A stretch of DNA of 64,000 nucleotides from Pseudomicrostroma phylloplanum. Its lineage: Eukaryota; Basidiomycota; Exobasidiomycetes; Microstromatales. Of this stretch, positions 59,065 to 64,000 are shown piece after piece (within the stretch, counting starts at the first letter, position 1; every line of letters begins with the position of its first letter). A model generated the notes under the pieces. It was not told the origin of the DNA, searched no databases, and saw only the letters and a list, made by a program, of their open reading frames with translations. The DNA is taken from positions 186,001 through 250,000 of the forward strand of contig BCHS01000004.1 of the NCBI GenBank assembly GCA_039545275.1. The letters run 5' to 3'. Both the position numbers and the translations under genes were made by a program.

Positions 59065-60843
59065 TCAGCGACCACCAGGGAAGGGCATCGGGAAGCCTCC
59101 CTGACCTTTCTCGCCTTGGCCAGGGTAGCCGCCTTGGCCAGGGTAGCCAGACTGGCCATATCCAGTAGGACCATACCCGCTGGGGCCGTAGCCTGACGCA
59201 CCGCCGCCACCACCGCCAGGCGGCATGGCAAAGCCTCCGACGCTCGGGTCGTAAGCGTGATTGCTGCCGGCACTAGAATTGCGGTTATGCGAGCCTCCAG
59301 CGGCTCCGTATCCGCCTGGGCCCGGTTGAGGATACGCTGAGCTCCCATAACTAGCATCGCGACTGTGAGATCCAGTGTTGCCTCCGTAGGCTGGCGGAGC
59401 TCCGTAGGGTCCCGATGGTGGTACACCGTAGGCCTGGTAAGGGTTTTGCTGCTGCTGCTGTGGCGGGTACGGCGCGTTACCGGACGGGGCTCCCTGTTGC
59501 TGTTGTCCGTAGCCCTGTGGACCGTTCAGAGCGGCATCGCGATCTGCCACCAAACGAGCCTTCAAACCAGCGAACCGCCTGTCCTTCTCCTCCTTCTCCC
59601 TGCGCTTCCTAGAGTACTTTGAGCTCGACATGGAGCCTTCGTCACTAGCGTCATAAGTACTGTCGATGGAGCCGAGTAGCATCTTGAGACAGTGCAAGTC
59701 GGGGGTGAGCTCGAGGCCGGTGGATCGCTTGACTTGAGCAGCTTCGATGCGGATGTCAGAGACTACATCGACGAGGTCTCCAATGACGGGATGAGAGTCA
59801 ATCGAGTCTAGCCACTCCTGAGCTTCGCGATCATTGCCGACTGCTGCAATGGTCACACTGAGAGCGTCTTCGCCCCACTGTGAATTTCTTAGTCTATCTC
59901 GCGCCTGCGTGATGACCTGCACAATCCGTTCTCCCTTTTCCGTAGAGCCGGTAGGGCGGCCATCGCCGATGATCAATGCGAGAATTGGCTTCTTGAGGTA
60001 TCCGCGGCTGATAGGATCGTACAAGTTGGGACGAAGCAGCTTCCGCTCAAAGGAGTCTCCCAGAGGAGTCGCTCGCCCATCAAAGCGGCAGTTTTCCACC
60101 AGGCGGACTGCGTCTTGGGCGGAATGCAGAGTACACATCTGCGGTGGCAAGTCTGTGTTCATCCAGGCTACCTCGAGTCCATCAGGGTCAAGTCTGCAGC
60201 TCGCATCTGCAGCTCTCTTGACGATCTGCTTGAGAGAGTCTCGCCTGTATGTCCCTTCGCTCCTCATCGAGGCCGAGTCGTCCAGCAAGAACATGACATC
60301 GAAGAGGGCCAGCTTGACCAGATCTTGCGCCAGGAAAGGCGGCATCTCCCAAGCTTCGGCAATCTCGGCCAGTGCGCCGTTGCTAGCGATGACTTGAGCA
60401 ATGTGCTGAATCTTGTTCCAGTCGTACCACGCGTAGAGGTACTGGTCCGCTACACAGGCCGCGAGCAGACGCGCGATGACTTTCCAGTCCTGTTAAGGCA
60501 CATTCAATGGAGCAATGTCAATGAGTCTGTACAGTAGGCCTTCGTTAGTCTTCTTCACTCTACTGCTCACTTTCAGATCCGACCAAGTAGTACTTCCCGT
60601 CTCCTCGGGAGGCGGCGCGACAGCCTGATGACTCTGATTGTACTGATGAGCCGCATATCCTGCAGCTCCCACGGCAGCCACGCCGGCTCCCATGGCGGCG
60701 TAGTTGTGCCCGCCGCCACCGCTCCCCTGCTGGATCCTCTGCTGCTGTCGCTCCTTCTCGCGCTTCTTGCTGGCCTTGTATAGCATGTACGTGGAGATGC
60801 CGATTGCTAGACCGGCGAGGAGGAGCTTCTTTTTGAAGGTCAT
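59065..60843 (-). CDS. VWA-domain protein with N-terminal membrane segment and prion-like tail
   Basis: Two exons (60571-60843, 59065-60489) encode 565 residues. The intron has GTGAGC, a CTAAC branch site and TTAACAG. The N-terminus has a probable membrane anchor (LLLAGLAIGISTYMLY) followed by a basic helix and a Gly/Ala-rich stretch. After a helical linker (DWKVIARLLAACVADQYLYAWYDW) comes a VWA domain with an intact metal site: DDSAS (161-165, D-x-S-x-S), Thr in GRATPLGDS, and Asp in IIGDGRPTGS. The last 150 residues are rich in Gly, Tyr, Gln, Pro, Asn and Ser (repeats of GYG, GYPGQG). The domain order is not one I can name; a role as a membrane-linked adhesion or scaffold protein is a guess. 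Confidence 0.85.
59114..59149. repeat. 18-bp tandem duplication in the VWA protein tail
   Basis: Two nearly identical adjacent 18-bp units, encoding GYPGQG twice on the minus strand. Confidence 0.8.
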
Positions 60844-61266
60844 AAGATCGGGTCTCTGTGTCTACTTTCGGACGATGTCAGCGGCCGATATGGGCGGTAA
60901 AGGACTCGGCCAGGGATGGATAGGCTGTGGTGATGAGTGAGGAAAGGTAAAGAGTGAGATGGTCACGAGGCAAACAGGAGGACGAGGCGAGGTGGAAAGA
61001 GACGGGATGAGTGGCTCAGCGTGTGGGTGGAGTGGGTGGAAGCGGCACGGCACTGCCAAAGTGCCGAGGCGGGGAAGCCGCACAGCCGAACGCACGCAGT
61101 GGTCGCAATCCCGTGGCCGCGACTGCAGATAGAAGCCAGTCATGGCGGCGCCACTGTATCAAGCGGTCAGGAAAGACACATGGGGCAGCAATGACATTGT
61201 GTAGACAAGCCCGGCAAGGCCATTGTTCTGGCGACGTCTGGGCCTCGATACTATCGCTGGTAAACT
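60844..61266. other. Intergenic region between SEN2 and the VWA gene
   Basis: 423 bp between two minus-strand genes: the 3' side of SEN2 and the upstream region of the VWA gene. No gene, RNA or repeat recognised. Confidence 0.5.
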
Positions 61267-62992
61267 TTAACCCCTCATCCTCGCCGGGACCCACCGCCTC
61301 AGGCTGACCTCTCTGAGGGTGTGAAGACGCCCTCCTCTCAGGCCCTCCACTAATGCCTCAGGGCTCCGTAGCGCATCTGTCGGCGTCCGAGACAAGGCCG
61401 GGATGGTGATATGTGATAGTACAAGGGTCTGAAAAGTGGTAGAGACCCGCGGCGTCAGCATCGCGTGTAGGCAGCTGCCCACGAGCTCGCTTGGCACTCA
61501 CCTTGAGCACCTGTGTCTGGACTCGATTCATTGTACTGAACCATACCCAGTCACGATCTCCCTGAGCCGGATGCTTTGCGAATGGGCTGGAGGCTTCATC
61601 TGACGCGTCCTCATACACCGGCACTATCACGATCGCGAATCTAAGTCGGTCCGTATGACGTGTGTATAGGAGGTAGTGCATGAGCGATGTTGTTCCAGCA
61701 CTGAGGTGGCACACAATACTCACTCAGCGTGCCCGAAAACAGGTCCCCTCTTGTACAGTAGCCAATCGCAGCAGAACTTGAGACCACTCTTCACCGCCCA
61801 TCCGAGGGAGCGATAGTGATGGAATGCAATGTAAGATAGCAGGAATGGATTGTCGGGCCTGAAGATCTCAGCTGGCGCTGGCAGAGACCGCATTGGAGGG
61901 GCCAGATGTGAAGAGAGGAAGATGTCGTAGAGAGATTGCAATGGCATAGCCTTGTCCTGTAGCAATAGCAACACCTGTCAGTCCCGCTGGCCTCCCCCTA
62001 CCGAGAGCAGCCCGTGCAACTCACCTCTTGGTCCCTCACTTCCAGCACGCCTAGCATACCACTCAGAAAAAATACCTCTGCACCACTGATGTGTAGCCAT
62101 TCCATATCGTCGACCTCTATGTTAGCTTCCTCTTCCTCGATCCTCTCGATCTCCTCGGGTGACAATGGCTTCTCTAGCCCCTCGTCTTTCTTTGGACCGA
62201 GATAGATCAGACCCGGAATGTGCTTCCCATATTCTTCTTCCACTTGTCCACTTCCTTCGTCATCTTCTTGCTCGATCTCCTTCTCGGCTCTCCGAGCTAG
62301 AAGCTTTTCCTCTTCTTCTGTCAGAGTACCGCCTAGGGCGACGATCCCGTCAGGTAGCTGTTGCCCAGCCTTGACAGCCAGGCGAGCTCTCTCGATCTTT
62401 GCATGCATCCTCTCGCGTCTTCTCTGAGCCGTCAATTCCTCTGGCGTGAAGACTGAACAGGGAGAATAAGAGCTTCAAACGTCAGTCCGGCACACTGCAT
62501 AATGCCAGTCAGCGTCGCCTACCTACCCTTCATGCCCCTCTCCCTCTGCTTCTTGATCTTCTCTTCGTTGATTTTCCTGGTCCGCCAGGTTGGTTCACTA
62601 CGACTCAGACTGCCCTTGCCAAAGAATCCTGCGTCCCACAGCACTCTGGCTGTTCTTGTCTGGGTGCTGGGCCCGACCCCAGTGCTAGAGGTGCCTGGCG
62701 GTGTCACTTGCACCCACACAGACGTAGTGAGCTCGTCAAAGTATCCGACAAGCATCTCATCAGCCCCTGTCAGATTGCTAGCCCGCACCAGCCCTACCCA
62801 GCTCGCCAGCCATTGAGACCAGGACAGTTGAGGTGCATTTGGCGCATAGCCGGTTGCAGCAGACACAGTGAGCGGAAGAGGACGAGCGTACCGCTCATTC
62901 TTGGCTTGCGTGTTGCGCTTCCCGGTGACTTGCGAGTTGGCTGGGACTTGAGTCCCCTGAGGAGGCTTGCGATGTCTTCCTCTTGCTGGCAT
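61267..62992 (-). CDS. SEN2: tRNA-splicing endonuclease catalytic subunit Sen2
   Basis: Five exons (62527-62992, 62025-62452, 61724-61956, 61502-61640, 61267-61428) join in phase to give 475 residues. The N-terminal half has the Sen2-type region (WSQWLASWVGLVRASNLTGADE; RARVLWDAGFFGKGSLSRSEPTW with its usual GKG-x-x-SRSEP motif) and EVFFLSGMLGVLEV. The nuclease fold follows: AFHHYRSLGWAVKSGLKF, then [23 protein letters not shown], with the catalytic Tyr (366) and His (374) eight residues apart as in the family, and Lys (422) in QTQVLKTLVLSHI. Sen2 cuts the 5' splice site of intron-containing tRNAs with Sen34, Sen15 and Sen54. All three catalytic residues are present, each near an exon boundary. 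Divergent from NPT1. Confidence 0.95.
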
Positions 62993-63238
62993 TGTCAGCT
63001 GCTAGCGATGTAGTCCGATGGACCTGGTCACGGATCTGTGCCGGCCAATACGGAACGACGGAAGGAAGCAGGCCAAAATTCCCTGCCTCGGCCCAATTCG
63101 CTTCGCAGGCCGCCCAGACAACGCGTCGAAGGTCAAGCCTTGGCCCCTCCACCATCCTATCTTCGATATATACCCCTGCTGTCCTCAAGACTTGTCCCAC
63201 TCGGTCACCAGAGCCCTCCCCCTTCCTCTACGCCCACC
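62993..63238. promoter_or_regulatory. Short bidirectional promoter region of SEN2 and NPT1
   Basis: 246 bp between divergent start codons. A TATA-like TATATA is at about 63167-63172, roughly 67 bp before the NPT1 start, on the NPT1 side. No other named site recognised. Confidence 0.5.
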
Positions 63239-64000
63239 ATGCCGGCTCCAAAAGGCGCATCGGGCGAGGACATCCGTCCCGTCCGATCGCTGCTAGACAG
63301 CGATTTGTACAAGTTTACGATGCAACAGGCCATTTTGTACTCTCCCGTTGAGGACCCTCCAGTTTCGTATCAGTTCACGAATCGGTCCAAGAACATGACT
63401 TTCACTCGCAGAGCCTTTGAGCAGATTCAGCTTGAAGTCCAAGGTCTTGCTTCGCTATCGCTTTCTGCCGAAGAGAGGATGTGGCTGGAGAAGAAATGCC
63501 CCTACTTCAGAAAGGAGTATCTGGACTGGCTCTCTGCCTTCCGCTTCAGGCCCGAGGAACAGGTGTTGCTGCGCTTCAGCTCTTTGAGACAAGGTTCGGG
63601 AAGCGATGAGATTGGAGAGCTGGAAATCGAGGTCAAAGGTATCTGGTCAGAGGTCATTCTCTACGAGGTCCCTCTGATGAGCATCGTGTCAGAGACCTAC
63701 TTCCGAACGATCGACACAAAGTGGGACATGCAAGGACAGCGAGGTAAGTGGGCATAGCAACCTGACATATTGCGAGCTTGGTGGGCTAACGCATTCGTGA
63801 TCACCCGCTTGATTAGCTCTTGCAAAGGACAAGGCTCGGCGTCTGACGCAGGCAGGCATCCTCTACTCAGAGTTTGGCTCACGAAGACGCCGCTCCTACG
63901 ATTCCCATCGCCTTTGCATTGAGGGCATTCTGGCAGGCGAAAGGGAGGCTTTGTCATCTCACAGCGGGTCTGCCGGCCCCGGAAAGCTCCTCGGCACCTC
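63239..64000 (+). CDS. NPT1: Nicotinate phosphoribosyltransferase, N-terminal part, partial
   Basis: Exon 1 is 63239-63743 and exon 2 starts at 63817 and runs off the right edge (about 229 residues visible). The start in CCACCATG gives MPAPKGASG, followed by SLLDSDLYKFTMQQAIL, the family's entry motif (D-x-Y-x-x-T/F), then VSYQFTNRSKNMTFT, CPYFRKEYLDWLSAFRF, IEVKGIWSEVILYEVPLMSIVSE and, after the splice, LAKDKARRLTQAGILYSEFGSRRRRSYDSH. The GSRRR motif lies in the substrate site. The enzyme makes nicotinate mononucleotide in the Preiss-Handler NAD salvage pathway. The rest of the enzyme and the stop lie outside the window. Divergent from SEN2. Confidence 0.95.

Overview
This is eukaryotic nuclear DNA from a fungus, most likely a basidiomycete and plausibly one of the smut-related Ustilaginomycotina; that placement is inference. 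The basis is: about 27 protein genes in 64 kb; GC-rich coding sequence; short introns (about 54-180 bp) with GTRAGT donors, CTAAC/CTRAC branch points and CAG/TAG acceptors; pyrimidine-rich leaders before start codons; and a gene set with SPA2, VPS68, HRD3, a PAK kinase, family GT15 mannosyltransferase and a DDX41-type helicase. I see no transposon, LTR, CRISPR array, rRNA, tRNA gene or biosynthetic cluster. It reads as ordinary core genome.

Layout, left to right. 1-422: beginning of a beta-karyopherin gene (minus, runs off the left edge). 1.3-4.2 kb: PAK/Ste20-family kinase. 4.7-7.8 kb: divergent pair RPT5 (proteasome ATPase) and an M50B-like membrane protease. 8.8-14.4 kb: mitochondrial bL27, eIF2A and an L-type lectin cargo receptor. 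15.0-23.8 kb: PanB, HRD3, NCS6 and a GT15 mannosyltransferase. 24.1-36.8 kb: CWC15, a very large SLP1-type SUN protein, and a 1606-residue disordered protein with four SxIP motifs. 37.2-45 kb: VPS68, DDX41-like helicase, TIM23 and an APC-family permease. 45.5-53.7 kb: glutaryl-CoA dehydrogenase, glycogen branching enzyme GLC3 and SPA2. 55.0-64 kb: oligoribonuclease REX2, TRM7, a DNAJC9-like J protein, a VWA membrane protein, SEN2 and the start of nicotinate phosphoribosyltransferase (runs off the right edge).

The genes do not form one pathway. Recurring themes are the secretory pathway and ER quality control (lectin receptor, HRD3, GT15, SLP1), anticodon-loop biology (NCS6, TRM7, SEN2), mitochondria (bL27m, TIM23, GCDH, possibly REX2 and PanB) and polarity/cytoskeleton (PAK kinase, SPA2, the SxIP protein). 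Many genes sit in divergent pairs that share a short upstream region.

Gene models were built by hand: exons were joined at consensus splice sites so that phase is kept and conserved motifs continue across the junction. Lengths given follow from those models. No similarity search was possible, so family assignments rest on motif recognition.
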